The notes beneath the pieces are model-generated. The model saw only the letters and a list, made by a program, of their open reading frames with translations. It had not been told where the DNA came from and searched no databases. Below are positions 24,298-33,811 of a stretch of DNA of 56,693 nt, in pieces. Position 1 is the first letter of the stretch. Every line of letters begins with the position of its first letter. Location of the stretch: assembly GCF_016863275.1 (NCBI RefSeq), contig NZ_BOOO01000053.1, positions 1 through 56,693 on the forward strand, in the 5' to 3' direction. This DNA comes from Planotetraspora mira. GTDB taxonomy: Bacteria > Actinomycetota > Actinomycetes > Streptosporangiales > Streptosporangiaceae. The translations under genes and the position numbers were made by a program.

Positions 24298-25506
24298 CGG
24301 ACGTGCGCACCTACGGCGGCTGGCGACGGCGACGTGGTCTCGGCCTGATCGGCCTGGGAACGACAGGCACCTTCGTCGCGCTGGGCTCGATCACCGCTCT
24401 GGTCCTAGCGGTCTCGATCGATCCGCACGCGGCGCTCTACACCGGGCCGCCTGCCGTACTGGCCGGGGCACTGGTTCTGATTCGGGTGAGTGGCGTGCCA
24501 ATCGCGCACATCATGGTCCGCCGAGTCCGTTGGTCGTACGGCAAAGCGCATGGTCACACGGACTACCGCGCGGGGGTGATCGTCGCTCACTCGCGCGCCT
24601 TCCATTTGCCTGGCGTGCTGGCCTCCACACGATTGTTGTCAGGGGAGGATGGCTTCGGCCGGCAGTACGGCATCGTCTGGGACCGTCGGGCCGGACTGTT
24701 CACGGCGACGCTCACCGTGTCACCAGCGTCGACCTGGCTCGCCGAGCGAACCGATGCCGACGCCTGGGTCGCCAACTGGGGTGGCTGGCTGGCCTCGCTC
24801 GGGCACATGCCGACGATCCGCTGGGTCACCGTCACCATCGACACCGCCCCCGAGTCCGGCTCCGCGCTGTCCGACACCATCGGCCAGGTACTGTCTCCAG
24901 CGGCACCCGAGGCGGCGGTGCATCTCATCAACCAACGGCGACGCCGCCAGATCCGACGACCTCAGCTGGGCAGACGCAGGCCCGGTAGGCGCGCAGGAAC
25001 ACGCCGACCACTACGAACATGACAGTGGCACCAGCGTCAGCTGGGCCTGGCATGAAGCGCCACGCCAGAACGTCCCCGCTGATGTGCTGAGCCGCCTGGT
25101 CGCACCGGGCCCCTTCCCCAAACGGGTGAGCGTGCAATACCGGCCGCTCCCGGCGACCGAAGCGAACCGCGTGCTCGAGGAAGAAGTGAACGCCGCCGCG
25201 TTCCGTGAGCACTACCGCCGCCGCACCGGCCGAGACGAAACCGCCCGCGACGCCTACGACCAGGCGCGCGCCCGCCAGGCCGCAGCAGAGGAGGCCACCG
25301 GCGCCGGAGTGACGCTCGTGACGATGTACGTCACCACCACGGTGACTGACTCCAGCGACCTGCCGCGCGCAGTCGCGGCTACAGAAGCCGCGGCCGAGGC
25401 CTCGCGTATCCGCCTGCGCCGCCTGTGGGGCAGCCAGTCCGCCGGATTCGCCACCACCCTGCCTTGCGGCGTATGCCCTGCCGAGCTGGCAAGGAGGTCC
25501 TGGTGA
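24294..25506 (+). pseudogene. SCO6880-like conjugation membrane protein, frameshifted
   Basis: The first frame (ATG 24294) gives a SCO6880/PrgI-type start: TYGGWRRRRGLGLIGLGTTG, two hydrophobic helices, then YRAGVIVAHSRAFHLPGVLA and FTATLTVSPASTWLAE. It ends in Arg-rich nonsense after VHLINQ (about 24935). The +1 frame takes over with RSDDLSWAD and continues to VSWAWHEAPRQNVPADVLSR, TLVTMYVTTTVTDSSDLPRA and a natural stop at 25506, which overlaps the next gene. So one indel near 24930-24960 splits an otherwise intact gene of about 400 codons. Because its partners look intact, a sequencing error or programmed shift should be considered. Confidence 0.75.
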
Positions 25507-26891
25507 AAGCGTCCCTCGCACCGGCCTGGGGTTGGCGGGAGCCGCACGGCGGGCGGGCCGTACACGTCGAGGCCGGAGCCGAGTTCCAGGCGACCACCAC
25601 GCAGGCATGCGGCCTGTTCCCGTTCGTCGCCGGCTCGGGCTCCCCCGCCATCGGCACACCGATCGGCCGCCATCAGCTATTCGGCGAGGTCGTCTGTCTC
25701 GACCCGCTGGCCTGGCTCCGGGCCGGTCTCGTCACCAATCCCGGGGTCTTCGTCCTCGGCCAGCCGGGCACCGGCAAATCCACCCTGGTCAAGCGCCTCA
25801 TCATCGGGGCCATCGCAACTGGCTCGACCGCGCTCATCCTCGGCGACACCAAACCCGACTACACCATGCTCGTCGAACACGTCGGTGGGCAGGTGATCCG
25901 CGTCGGCAGAGGCCTCGACCGCATCAACCCCCTGGACGCCGGCCCGCTCGGCGGCGCCGTACGAAACCTCCGCGGAGCCGAGGCGGAACGGATGCGCTGG
26001 GAGATGCGAGGCCGACGACTCTCCCTGCTGATGGCGCTCTGCACGCTGGTCCGCGAGGCGCCGATCTCCAACGCCGAAGAGGTGATCCTCGGCCGAGCGA
26101 TCGACCTGCTCGACGAGCGCCTGGCGACGCCCACCGTTCCCGACGTGCTCGCCGTACTGGAAGAAGGACCGGAAGCCCTGCGGTCGGCCGCGCGTACGGA
26201 CCGGCCCGAGCGATATCGCGAGCGTGTCAGCGACCTGGTCTTCACGCTCGAACTGCTGTGCACGGGCTCGCTCGCGGGCGTCTTCGACGGGCCGACCACC
26301 CGGCCCATCGACCTGACCGCGCCAGCAGTGTCCGTCGACATCTCCAGCGTGGGAGCAGGGAGCGACAAACTCCTCACCGCCGCGATGCTCTGCACCTGGG
26401 CGTACGGCTTCGCGATGGTCGACAGCACCGCAGGCGAGCGACGCTCCTACCTCGGCGTGATGGACGAGCTGTGGCGAGCACTACGCGGAGCGCCCGGCCT
26501 GGTCGAGTACGCCGACAGCCTCACCCGGCTCAACCGCGCCAAAGGCATGGCCTCCATCATGATCACCCACTCACTCGCAGACCTCGAGGCACTCCCGACC
26601 GAGGAGGACCGGGCCAAAGCGCGCGGCTTCATCGACCGCAGCGCCATCACCGTGCTCGCAGGGCTACCCCCGCGCGAGCTTGCCCGCGTCAGCGAGATCA
26701 CGCGACTGACCAAGCCCGAGCAAGAGCTGGTGGCCTCCTGGTCGGCGCCCGATTCATGGCAGCCGGGAGCACGCCACCCGGGCAGAGGCAAGTACCTCAT
26801 CAAGACCGGAGACCGGCTCGGCATCCCGGTTGAGCTCTCCCTCGTGGGAATCGAGCACGAGCTCTACGACACCGACCAGGCGATCCGATGA
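25503..26891 (+). CDS. VirB4/TraC-like conjugation ATPase
   Basis: A 462-residue P-loop ATPase that powers type IV secretion. Walker A is VLGQPGTGKSTLVKRLIIGA (about residues 84-103), and the Walker B region is YLGVMDELWRALRG (around 320-333), followed by the RAD-like helix SLTRLNRAKGMASIMITHSLADLE. Residues 40-75 carry the FxGEVVCLDPL entry strand common to SCO6881-like proteins. GTG 25503 has a strong ribosome site (AAGGAGGTCC) and overlaps the upstream stop codon. It overlaps the coupling-protein gene by 4 nt, indicating strict co-translation. Confidence 0.9.
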   Translation: MKASLAPAWGWREPHGGRAVHVEAGAEFQATTTQACGLFPFVAGSGSPAIGTPIGRHQLFGEVVCLDPLAWLRAGLVTNPGVFVLGQPGTGKSTLVKRLIIGAIATGSTALILGDTKPDYTMLVEHVGGQVIRVGRGLDRINPLDAGPLGGAVRNLRGAEAERMRWEMRGRRLSLLMALCTLVREAPISNAEEVILGRAIDLLDERLATPTVPDVLAVLEEGPEALRSAARTDRPERYRERVSDLVFTLELLCTGSLAGVFDGPTTRPIDLTAPAVSVDISSVGAGSDKLLTAAMLCTWAYGFAMVDSTAGERRSYLGVMDELWRALRGAPGLVEYADSLTRLNRAKGMASIMITHSLADLEALPTEEDRAKARGFIDRSAITVLAGLPPRELARVSEITRLTKPEQELVASWSAPDSWQPGARHPGRGKYLIKTGDRLGIPVELSLVGIEHELYDTDQAIR

Positions 26892-28627
26892 CCCGGGCCG
26901 TGGGACCGCGAGCCGGCTTCACGCCGCATGGCTCGATCGGCGGATGGGCGCTGCTGCTGGTCGGATGGGGTGCGGTCGCCGTCTTCGGCCTCATCTGGAT
27001 CGCCGCCTGGGTGGCAAGTCGCGTGTTCGGCGGCCGGGTGAGCGACTTCGGTACTGACTTCGTTTTCGACGTCGCCGAGGGCCGTACGGCTGCCGCCTGG
27101 CCGGGGACGCCGACACCGGCGGTTGTCACGGTGGCCGTGCTGCTCATCAGCATGATGCTGGCCGTTGTCGTGGCCGTGTGGTGGCTGATCACCCGCAGGA
27201 CGCCTGATCCCCTGGATCCGGTTGCGGCTCTCGCCGACAATCCCGGGCTTGCTCCGTTGAAGCCGGATGCTGCTGCGAAGAAGGCCCGCGAGCTGCGTCC
27301 CACGTTGGGGGAACCAGTGGCGTCCTGCGACATCGGGCTGCCACTTGGAGACCTCATGCACGACGGACCGACCTTGTACGCATCGTGGGAGGACACGATC
27401 CTCGCCTTCATGGCGCCCCGCTCGGGGAAGACCACCTGCCTGAGCATTCCCTACGTGCTCGCAGCCCCCGGGCCGGTCATCGCGACGTCGAACAAAGCCG
27501 ACCTATGGGCGGCGACCGCCGCATTGCGAGCCGCGAACGGCGCCGTATGGCTGTTCGACCCGCAACACGTCACCTACCAGGAGCAGGCCTGGTGGTGGGA
27601 CCCGCTCCGCGATCTGACCACCGTGGAAGACGCCCACCGCCTGGCAGGTCATTTCGTCCTCACCGTCGCCGACGGCCAGAAACGGGATCTCTGGGGTCCG
27701 GCCGCTCAGGACCTGCTGTGCGCGCTGTTCCTCGCGGCCGCTTCATCTGGTCGCACATTGCGTGACGTCGCCAAGTGGCTGGACACGCCGTCCGTCCCGA
27801 CTCCTGTCGACCTGCTGGAAGCAGCCGGGTTCACGCTGCTTGCGTCGTCGCTGCGCGGCGCGCAGAACGGCGCGGTCGAAACGCGGGACGGCATCTACCA
27901 GACGGCCCGAACCGCGACCAAGGCGCTACGCGATGAGGCGATCATCGCCTGGGTGACGCCATCGTCTCTACCGGTCTTCGACCCGGACGACTTCGCCTGC
28001 GGAAGCGACACTCTGTATCTGCTGTCCAAGTCACGCTCCGCGGCGTCGCCGCTCATTGCTGCGCTCACCGACTGCACGATGCGGGCCGCGGAGCGGCGAG
28101 CCGAGCGGATGGGCGGGCGGCTCGACCCACCGATGGTCGTCTCCCTGGACGAGGCGGCCAACATCTGCCGCATCGCCGACCTGCCCGAGCTCTACAGCCA
28201 TCTCGGCTCGCGCGGCATCGTGCCGGTGACCATCCTCCAGTCCTACGAACAAGGCGTGACGGTGTGGGGCGAGGCCGGAATGGCCGCCATCTGGGGCGCG
28301 GCGACTCGCAAGGTGATCGGCGCGGGCGTCGACTCCCCTCGCCTGGCTCGCGACCTCGCCACTTTGGTCGGCCAGCACGATGTCCCCGTGCGTTCCGTGT
28401 CGTACGCCGACGGACGTGCCTCCGAGCAGATCTCGCTCCGCAGACAGGACATCCTCGAACCGGCGGCGATCCGTGCCCTATCGCCAGGCAGCGCACTACT
28501 CCTGGCTACCGGCGGTCGGCCCGCCTTGATCTCGCTACTCCCCTGGTATCGCAGCCGCGACGCCGACCGGATCCAAGCATGCCGCGAAAGGCTCGAACGC
28601 CTGATCACTGAAGGAGCAGCAGGATGA
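26888..28627 (+). CDS. VirD4/TraD-type coupling ATPase
   Basis: A 579-residue type IV coupling protein. Two N-terminal membrane helices (GWALLLVGWGAVAVFGLIWIA and VVTVAVLLISMMLAVVVAVWWL) anchor it. The cytoplasmic RecA-like domain has Walker A MAPRSGKTTCLSIPYVL (about 176-192) and Walker B MVVSLDEAANICRI (around 417-430), with the TraG-type segments GPVIATSNKADLW, YLLSKSRSAASPLIAALTD and VTILQSYEQGVTVWG. It delivers the nucleoprotein substrate to the channel. It is coupled by 4-nt overlaps to both neighbours. No relaxase was recognised among the neighbours. Confidence 0.93.
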   Translation: MTRAVGPRAGFTPHGSIGGWALLLVGWGAVAVFGLIWIAAWVASRVFGGRVSDFGTDFVFDVAEGRTAAAWPGTPTPAVVTVAVLLISMMLAVVVAVWWLITRRTPDPLDPVAALADNPGLAPLKPDAAAKKARELRPTLGEPVASCDIGLPLGDLMHDGPTLYASWEDTILAFMAPRSGKTTCLSIPYVLAAPGPVIATSNKADLWAATAALRAANGAVWLFDPQHVTYQEQAWWWDPLRDLTTVEDAHRLAGHFVLTVADGQKRDLWGPAAQDLLCALFLAAASSGRTLRDVAKWLDTPSVPTPVDLLEAAGFTLLASSLRGAQNGAVETRDGIYQTARTATKALRDEAIIAWVTPSSLPVFDPDDFACGSDTLYLLSKSRSAASPLIAALTDCTMRAAERRAERMGGRLDPPMVVSLDEAANICRIADLPELYSHLGSRGIVPVTILQSYEQGVTVWGEAGMAAIWGAATRKVIGAGVDSPRLARDLATLVGQHDVPVRSVSYADGRASEQISLRRQDILEPAAIRALSPGSALLLATGGRPALISLLPWYRSRDADRIQACRERLERLITEGAAG

Positions 28628-29031
28628 CCGAACCGGTGTACTCATGCGTCGAAGACTGGGTGACCGAGCGCTTCATCCTGATCTACCGGCGTCCGCTCGG
28701 CGGCGAATTCCGCTGGTGCGCCCAATGGTGGAAGCACGCCGAGGCAATCTCCCGCCTGACCGCACTCTGGCACTCGTGGGAAGCATTGCGGCTGGAAGCC
28801 GGCACCGGGATGGGCGTCTGGTACCGCGACCACCTCGATCACCAACTGCCCGTCCTCCTAGGGGCACGCGGCCCCTTCTACCAATGCACTGAGGAAGAAC
28901 ACATCGAATCTCGCGAGGTGGACATTGAACCCGCCCCTCTGCAGTGGTGGATGACACCAGCAGACCTGCATGCCGCGGACACGCCCGACGACACGCTTGC
29001 GCGAACCCTTCCTGAGGAGGACCAGCAATGA
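28624..29031 (+). CDS. DUF4913 protein of the conjugation operon
   Basis: A 135-residue soluble protein matching the DUF4913 pattern: VEDWVTERFILIYRRPLGG followed by WCAQWWKHAEAISRLTALWH SWEALRLE and GVWYRDHLDHQLPVLL. It is rich in Trp and repeatedly found beside TraD-like genes in actinobacterial conjugative elements. Function is unknown; an accessory role with the coupling protein is inferred from the fixed context. Overlaps of 4 nt on both sides place it firmly in the operon. Confidence 0.85.
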   Translation: MTEPVYSCVEDWVTERFILIYRRPLGGEFRWCAQWWKHAEAISRLTALWHSWEALRLEAGTGMGVWYRDHLDHQLPVLLGARGPFYQCTEEEHIESREVDIEPAPLQWWMTPADLHAADTPDDTLARTLPEEDQQ

Positions 29032-29417
29032 TCGGCGATACCTACGCAAACCTCAAAGAGCACCAAGGCTCTGGGGGTGCCGCACTCGAGGCCGCGCAAA
29101 ACGCGTTCATCGTCATCGCCGCATCGATGGAGCTGGCGGAGGAGACGGGACCTCCCGAGTTGCACGCTTCGTACGCGCTCCTTCATCAGGAAGCGCTCGA
29201 CGGCTTGGCCGAGCTCAGCCCTCGTGCGAACGCGTCGATTCCTACGGCCAACAGAGCTGGCGGCGTACCCGAGCTCGAGCAGATCAGCAGTCTCGGAGGC
29301 CTGCTCTGCGAGGTGCTACTGACCGCCGCCGAGCGTCACACCGATGTGGACCAGCGTCTTGCCCTGCTCAACGCGGCGGCGCGCGCCGCCCAGATCAGGG
29401 ACCTGCTCGCACCATGA
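29028..29417 (+). CDS. Hypothetical helical protein in conjugation operon
   Basis: A 129-residue, predicted all-helical soluble protein (AALEAAQNAFIVIAASMELA, LLHQEALDGLAELS, GLLCEVLLTAAERHTDV). No recognisable domain. Overlaps of 4 nt with the DUF4913 gene before and the large hypothetical gene after show co-translation. Its helical-bundle character suggests a binding partner of a neighbouring product. Confidence 0.7.
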   Translation: MIGDTYANLKEHQGSGGAALEAAQNAFIVIAASMELAEETGPPELHASYALLHQEALDGLAELSPRANASIPTANRAGGVPELEQISSLGGLLCEVLLTAAERHTDVDQRLALLNAAARAAQIRDLLAP

Positions 29418-30913
29418 CCGCCACCTTCGGCGACTTCATCGACGGCGCCCGAAAGCATCTGGACATCGCAACCCGGCATGCTCAAGCCGACCTCGACCAC
29501 GCTATCTCGGCGGAGACCTTCCAGGCCGGCCGGCGGTTGACCCTGACCTTGGCCCGCTGCGCCCAGGACTTCGCCGATGCGGACGACGTTGCTGCTCAAC
29601 TCCGTCGCGCTTCCGACCTGCTAGGCCGCTGGGAACCGTCTCCAGCCGCAGGGCCTCACCCGGTTCCGCTGCACCTAGCAGCGGCCGCGACTGCCTGGGG
29701 TGCCGCCGGAGATCTCCTCGCCACCCATCTCCCACTTCTCGACAGCGGCCCTCGTTCTGACTGGGTGGCCGTCCTAGCCGACCGCCAGGCCCAGGACCAA
29801 CTCCTCGCCGCGGTCACCGATCACGCACAGGCGGTCTCGGCGATCCTGAAACGCACTGCCCTCGCCCGCGCGCTCGACATTCAAGCAGCAGGCCATCTGC
29901 TGGACTCGCTTCCACAACGTGACGTTCCGGTACGGAGCGGGCCGCCGGTGATACGAACCCTCCCGTTGAACCACACCGTCGCGCCACCGCCGAGCTGGCA
30001 GGAACCGAAGCCTCCAACCGAGCTACGCGCGGGGATCTCCACCAGCGCCGAGGCCCTACGGACCCTGTGCCACCGAGAGAGCGAGTCCGGCCCATGGGAG
30101 TGGCAACGTACGGCTCTCGCTTGCTCGATCATCACGCACGTCTCCGCCAGGATCCTCACCCAGCTCACTCGCCGGGCCTGCGACCTGACTGACCTCAAAT
30201 CCGACCTGAGCAAGGCCCTGCGACGCTCGACCGACGGCATGGAACAGGCACACGCCGAGTGGAAAGCGCTACGCCGGACCTGGCAAGGGAACCTCGCGCT
30301 AAAGCCCGCCAACCCCTCGGTGCGTCAGCAACACCTCACACTCGTGACCGTAGGCCTGGGCCGACTGCTCTACGCCAACCCACTCTGGACGCCGACTCCT
30401 CAGGACGCTGCACCATTCAAGACACTCAACGCGATCGCCCCGACCGTGGGCGACATGGCGCCCCTCGTCCAGGCAATACTCGACGCCTTCGAAGCGCTGA
30501 TGGTCATCGCCCGGCGAGACCGACGAGACGTCAGTCACGCGCTCAGGCGCAGTCGCTCGCTGGCAGCAGAAGTCGGAGGGGCGCTGTCGGACTACAAGGA
30601 ACTCAACCGGCCGAAGACTCGCACATCGTGGGCCCTCAGCGAGGCAGCGCTACTAGCTGCCGACCCTGACCTGAGGCCAGCGCTCTGGCAGGACATCAAT
30701 CTGCTGGAGTTGCGCCGGGACCCTGCGGCATTCACACGACGGACTACTCAACAGCGTCCAGGAACCCGCGAGCATCTCGAGTGGCTCGCAACCCGAGCCG
30801 TCGCATCCGATACCCCGCTCGACCTGTCCGCCTCCACGACTCGCACTTCTTCCGCTACTGGAGGGTCACCCTCTCGCGGAGAGCCAGTACGGCGAAGCGG
30901 CCGAGCCACCTGA
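29414..30913 (+). CDS. Large hypothetical helical protein, last gene of the conjugation operon
   Basis: A 499-residue protein with no recognised domain, predicted mostly alpha-helical from start to end (FGDFIDGARKHLDIATRHAQ; ARALDIQAAGHLLDSLPQ; DLKSDLSKALRRSTDGMEQA) with a disordered Ser/Thr/Arg tail. The ATG at 29414 overlaps the previous stop (ATGA); a longer frame upstream overlaps real genes and is rejected. It has no HUH His-triad or MobF-type motif that I can see, so I do not call it a relaxase. Confidence 0.75.
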   Translation: MTATFGDFIDGARKHLDIATRHAQADLDHAISAETFQAGRRLTLTLARCAQDFADADDVAAQLRRASDLLGRWEPSPAAGPHPVPLHLAAAATAWGAAGDLLATHLPLLDSGPRSDWVAVLADRQAQDQLLAAVTDHAQAVSAILKRTALARALDIQAAGHLLDSLPQRDVPVRSGPPVIRTLPLNHTVAPPPSWQEPKPPTELRAGISTSAEALRTLCHRESESGPWEWQRTALACSIITHVSARILTQLTRRACDLTDLKSDLSKALRRSTDGMEQAHAEWKALRRTWQGNLALKPANPSVRQQHLTLVTVGLGRLLYANPLWTPTPQDAAPFKTLNAIAPTVGDMAPLVQAILDAFEALMVIARRDRRDVSHALRRSRSLAAEVGGALSDYKELNRPKTRTSWALSEAALLAADPDLRPALWQDINLLELRRDPAAFTRRTTQQRPGTREHLEWLATRAVASDTPLDLSASTTRTSSATGGSPSRGEPVRRSGRAT

Positions 30914-31171
30914 GCTGATCCGCAACCACAACGGCGATTCGGCCACGAGCTCGCGTAATCTCCCGCGGTCAGCGCGCTATATCCCGCGAACGATCCAGTC
31001 GGGCCCGCGTACGCGGCTACGTCACCGAGGACCGGGTGGTTCACGCGGTGAGCTCGAGGAAATCCCCGACGATTGGCACTTTGCGGTGCACGGCAAGCTT
31101 TTCCCTCAGCCCAGCCAGCGTCGCGGTCGAGCCGTCGCATGCCGTGGCGAGCCATTCTGGCCAGGGCACTA

Positions 31172-31753
31172 TTACCTGGTCAGATCGAGCAACATCACGT
31201 CCATCTTCGGCGCATCGGGCCAGCCCGGGCGGAGGCGGGCGACCGGTCGCCATCCCCACCGGGTGTAGGAGGTGTAGGCCGCGGTGTTGTCCGGCCGTAC
31301 CAGCAGTGTGGCCCGCTGCTCCTGGCGGTTGGCAAGGAGGTCGTCGTGCAGAGCGTGCGCGATGCCTTGCCCTGTCCACACCCGCCGCACCATGATCTCT
31401 GAGAATGCGAAGGTGCGCGTGCCGTCCTCGACGGTGAAGCCCGGCTCCGGCTCGGCCTCTAACCCGTCCCACCACCGAGTGCCTGAGGTGAGGGGCCAAC
31501 CCCACGCCTGGCCGACCGGCTCGTCACCGTCGTAGGCCATCACCAGGTCGAAGCCTTCCCGCTGCGTATAGGCGTCAAAGCGCGTCATGAATGCCTCGTC
31601 GCTAGCGAAGGCCTCGCCGGTCGCGATCCGCTCGGCATAGGCGTCCCGGTGGATCTGCGAGACCACCTCGCGTTGCTGGTGGGCACCGACGGCGTCGAAT
31701 CGTTTGAAGGTCAACTCATGTCGTCCGCTCATGTCTGCGTCTCTCATGTTCAC
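31172..31753 (-). CDS. GNAT-family N-acetyltransferase
   Basis: A 193-residue acetyl-CoA-dependent transferase. The core shows FAFSEIMVRRVWTGQGIAHALHDDLL: the strand before V-R-R and the R/Q-x-x-G-x-G/A pyrophosphate loop (WTGQGIA). It is followed by ATLLVRPDNTAAYTSYTRWG WRPVARL, the typical beta-5/alpha-4/beta-6 end. The acceptor is unknown. Its GTG start overlaps the upstream regulator's stop codon (GTGA), so it is co-translated with the XRE gene and may be regulated with, or modify a product of, the adjacent cluster. Confidence 0.88.
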   Translation of the reverse strand: MNMRDADMSGRHELTFKRFDAVGAHQQREVVSQIHRDAYAERIATGEAFASDEAFMTRFDAYTQREGFDLVMAYDGDEPVGQAWGWPLTSGTRWWDGLEAEPEPGFTVEDGTRTFAFSEIMVRRVWTGQGIAHALHDDLLANRQEQRATLLVRPDNTAAYTSYTRWGWRPVARLRPGWPDAPKMDVMLLDLTR

Positions 31754-33186
31754 GTGGTCGCTGGAGCCAGCGTCCGAGCAGCCTTGTCGAAGCGCTCGCA
31801 GAACGCTTCGTCGATCGATTCCGCCACCTGCCGTACCGGCCGCAACTCGTTCAGCACCCGCACGGACGTCAGCCTCTCCCCGAGGTCGGGCAAGATCGCC
31901 AGTCCCTCCTCGATCGCGGTCTGCCGGTCGCCGTCCGCCACCGCCGCTGCGGCAAGCCGGGCCCGATAGTACGCGCGGTCTCGGGAAGAGCGGGAGGGGT
32001 CGTCTAGGACCGCTCGATACAGCCGAGCGGCACGGTCAGGATGGCCGAGCTGACTCCTGCCCATCGCCTCATACCCAGTGATCTCGGACTGGCTGATGAA
32101 GGCGGTCCACGGGTGGTCAGCATCGTGGGAGTTGCGGTCGAGCTCACTGCGTGCCCGCGAGATCGCCGCCCGGAAGGCTACCTCGTCCTCAAGCTGGGCA
32201 TAGGCGAGCGCCTGACGAAGCGTGATCAGGGTGTGGAGAGTCGCGGAGCGGGTGTGGCGGGCGACGTCCGCCGCGCGGTCAGCAAATCGCAGAGCCTCAC
32301 GGGCGAAGCCGCGGCGGCCCGTTACGCGAGCCAGGTGCGTTGCCTGTTGCGCCATGTTCACGTAAACGTGCACCAACAGCTCGCTGTCGCCAGAGCTGCC
32401 TGCCAACAGCGCTGCCTCGCCGTACAGGGAACGAGCGAGCCGCTGGTTGCCGGAGTCGTAGGCCAGCCACGCGGACACGATCCCCAGGTCGGCGGTCACC
32501 ACGACCAGGTCGCGCCCGACCTGAGCGGTGTAGTCGGACTCGTCCAGCATGGCTCGCGCCCTGGTGAAGACCTTCTGCGCCTGATCGAGGAGACCGGCTC
32601 CACCTACCGTATGGTCCTGACTGCGCAGACGCCCGAGAGCCGATTGCAGGTAGCGAACATGGGCCCGGTCGGCACGCTCGGGAGGAGGCAGCAGCGCTGC
32701 CATAGCCAGACCTGATGCCATCGCTCCGAACTCCCGGCGATCGAGATCCACAGCGTCAACCCCCCAAAAACCGACCTCATCGTCGCTTTCCAGGGTGGCA
32801 CTCTCATGGCCCAGGATGAGCGGCAGCAACGCCGCTCGCGGCATGCCCAGTTCGTCGCAGACCCGCAAGATCTCGCGCACGTCGTGAAACGTCCACCGCT
32901 GACGCCGTTCGATCTTGGTGACCACCGATTGCGACCAGCCGACCAAGCTGCCGAAGTCGAGCTGGCTCAGCCCGGATGCTCCCCGCAAAATCGCCAGCAC
33001 CGCGCCCATGTCAGTGCGAGCGAGCGCCTGACGCAACGGAAGTGAGTCCCAGATCCACGTCGGGGTGAGCCCCGTTAATTCTCGGGCCGCCGTCAGGCAC
33101 GCCCCGCAGAGCGGCTCGGGGTTGTACCGGCTGAGTCTGGCGAAGCGGCACGCCGGACATACCCGATCGTTCGCACTCTGGTCCAT
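31750..33186 (-). CDS. XRE regulator with zinc-ribbon-like start and TPR-like C-terminus
   Basis: A 478-residue regulator. It starts with a possible zinc ribbon, CPACRFARLSRYNPEPLCGACL (two C-x2-C pairs), then a helix-turn-helix around residues 55-115 (ILRGASGLSQLDFGSLVGWS, QSVVTKIERRQRWTFHDV). The remaining 320 residues are a helical TPR-like array (for example DSGNQRLARSLYGEAALLAG and HTLITLRQALAYAQLEDE). Such XRE-TPR proteins regulate secondary metabolism and plasmid functions in actinobacteria. ATG 33186 has GGAGG eight nt upstream. It is divergent from the biosynthetic-type cluster and is its best candidate regulator. Confidence 0.9.
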   Translation of the reverse strand: MDQSANDRVCPACRFARLSRYNPEPLCGACLTAARELTGLTPTWIWDSLPLRQALARTDMGAVLAILRGASGLSQLDFGSLVGWSQSVVTKIERRQRWTFHDVREILRVCDELGMPRAALLPLILGHESATLESDDEVGFWGVDAVDLDRREFGAMASGLAMAALLPPPERADRAHVRYLQSALGRLRSQDHTVGGAGLLDQAQKVFTRARAMLDESDYTAQVGRDLVVVTADLGIVSAWLAYDSGNQRLARSLYGEAALLAGSSGDSELLVHVYVNMAQQATHLARVTGRRGFAREALRFADRAADVARHTRSATLHTLITLRQALAYAQLEDEVAFRAAISRARSELDRNSHDADHPWTAFISQSEITGYEAMGRSQLGHPDRAARLYRAVLDDPSRSSRDRAYYRARLAAAAVADGDRQTAIEEGLAILPDLGERLTSVRVLNELRPVRQVAESIDEAFCERFDKAARTLAPATT

Positions 33187-33468
33187 GCGGCGTTCCTCCA
33201 CCAGCCAGGGATGTGCGTCGTCAGCGATATTGTCCGGATCTACCGCAGACTCAGGCCGAAACCAGTTTCACCGTAGCCTCAGGTCAACGTCCCCGTAAGC
33301 CAATATGGCCTACCCGACCACGGCCAGGTCAGGACACAAGCGCGTTGGCTATCAGGCCGGCATTCGTCACGCTCGCAGCGGTACCTCTTTTGCGCACACT
33401 CTCCGTCGCTCACGGTCACCACGACGTGGCGGCGCATTCCATCAGAATCGCTGCCCAGGAGACCCCTC

Positions 33469-33807
33469 ATGGACGTACTCGTCGCCGGCACCCAGACGTC
33501 ACCACCAATCCCGACAGCCGCGTTGGTGGCGCGGCAGTTGGACGCTCACCTGGCGGCCACCTACGGGATCAGCGGGAGGATCACCGCTGCCCAGCGTACG
33601 GCGGTGCTCCGGCTCGACGACTTGTGCGTCTGGGTCGACTCCGCGTCCGGCGAGATCACCTGGTCGACCGGGGAGCGCGACGAGCACGGCCGCACGCTGA
33701 CCGCCAGCGTGCCGATGGGCCAGTCCGTACTGGCGGCTGACCGGATCGTCACCCGCTACTGGCAGGTGCGGGGGCTCGCCGGCGACTACTCCGTGCGGAT
33801 CGGCTGA
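33469..33807 (+). CDS. Hypothetical protein upstream of the nucleotide-modification cluster
   Basis: A 112-residue soluble protein, ATG 33469 preceded by CCAGGAGACC. Predicted alpha/beta: helix AALVARQLDAHLAATYGI, then strands VLRLDDLCVWVDSASGEITW and DRIVTRYWQVRGLAGDYSVRI. No family recognised. It is divergent from the XRE-TPR regulator across a 282-bp promoter region and is followed 4 bp later by a second small gene, so it opens the rightward cluster. Confidence 0.7.
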   Translation: MDVLVAGTQTSPPIPTAALVARQLDAHLAATYGISGRITAAQRTAVLRLDDLCVWVDSASGEITWSTGERDEHGRTLTASVPMGQSVLAADRIVTRYWQVRGLAGDYSVRIG

Positions 33808-33811
33808 GGCC

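Noticed and set aside
29414-30913. Relaxase for the conjugation module
   Set aside because: The 499-residue product has no HUH triad, catalytic Tyr motif or helicase domain that I can see, so a relaxase call would be unsupported.
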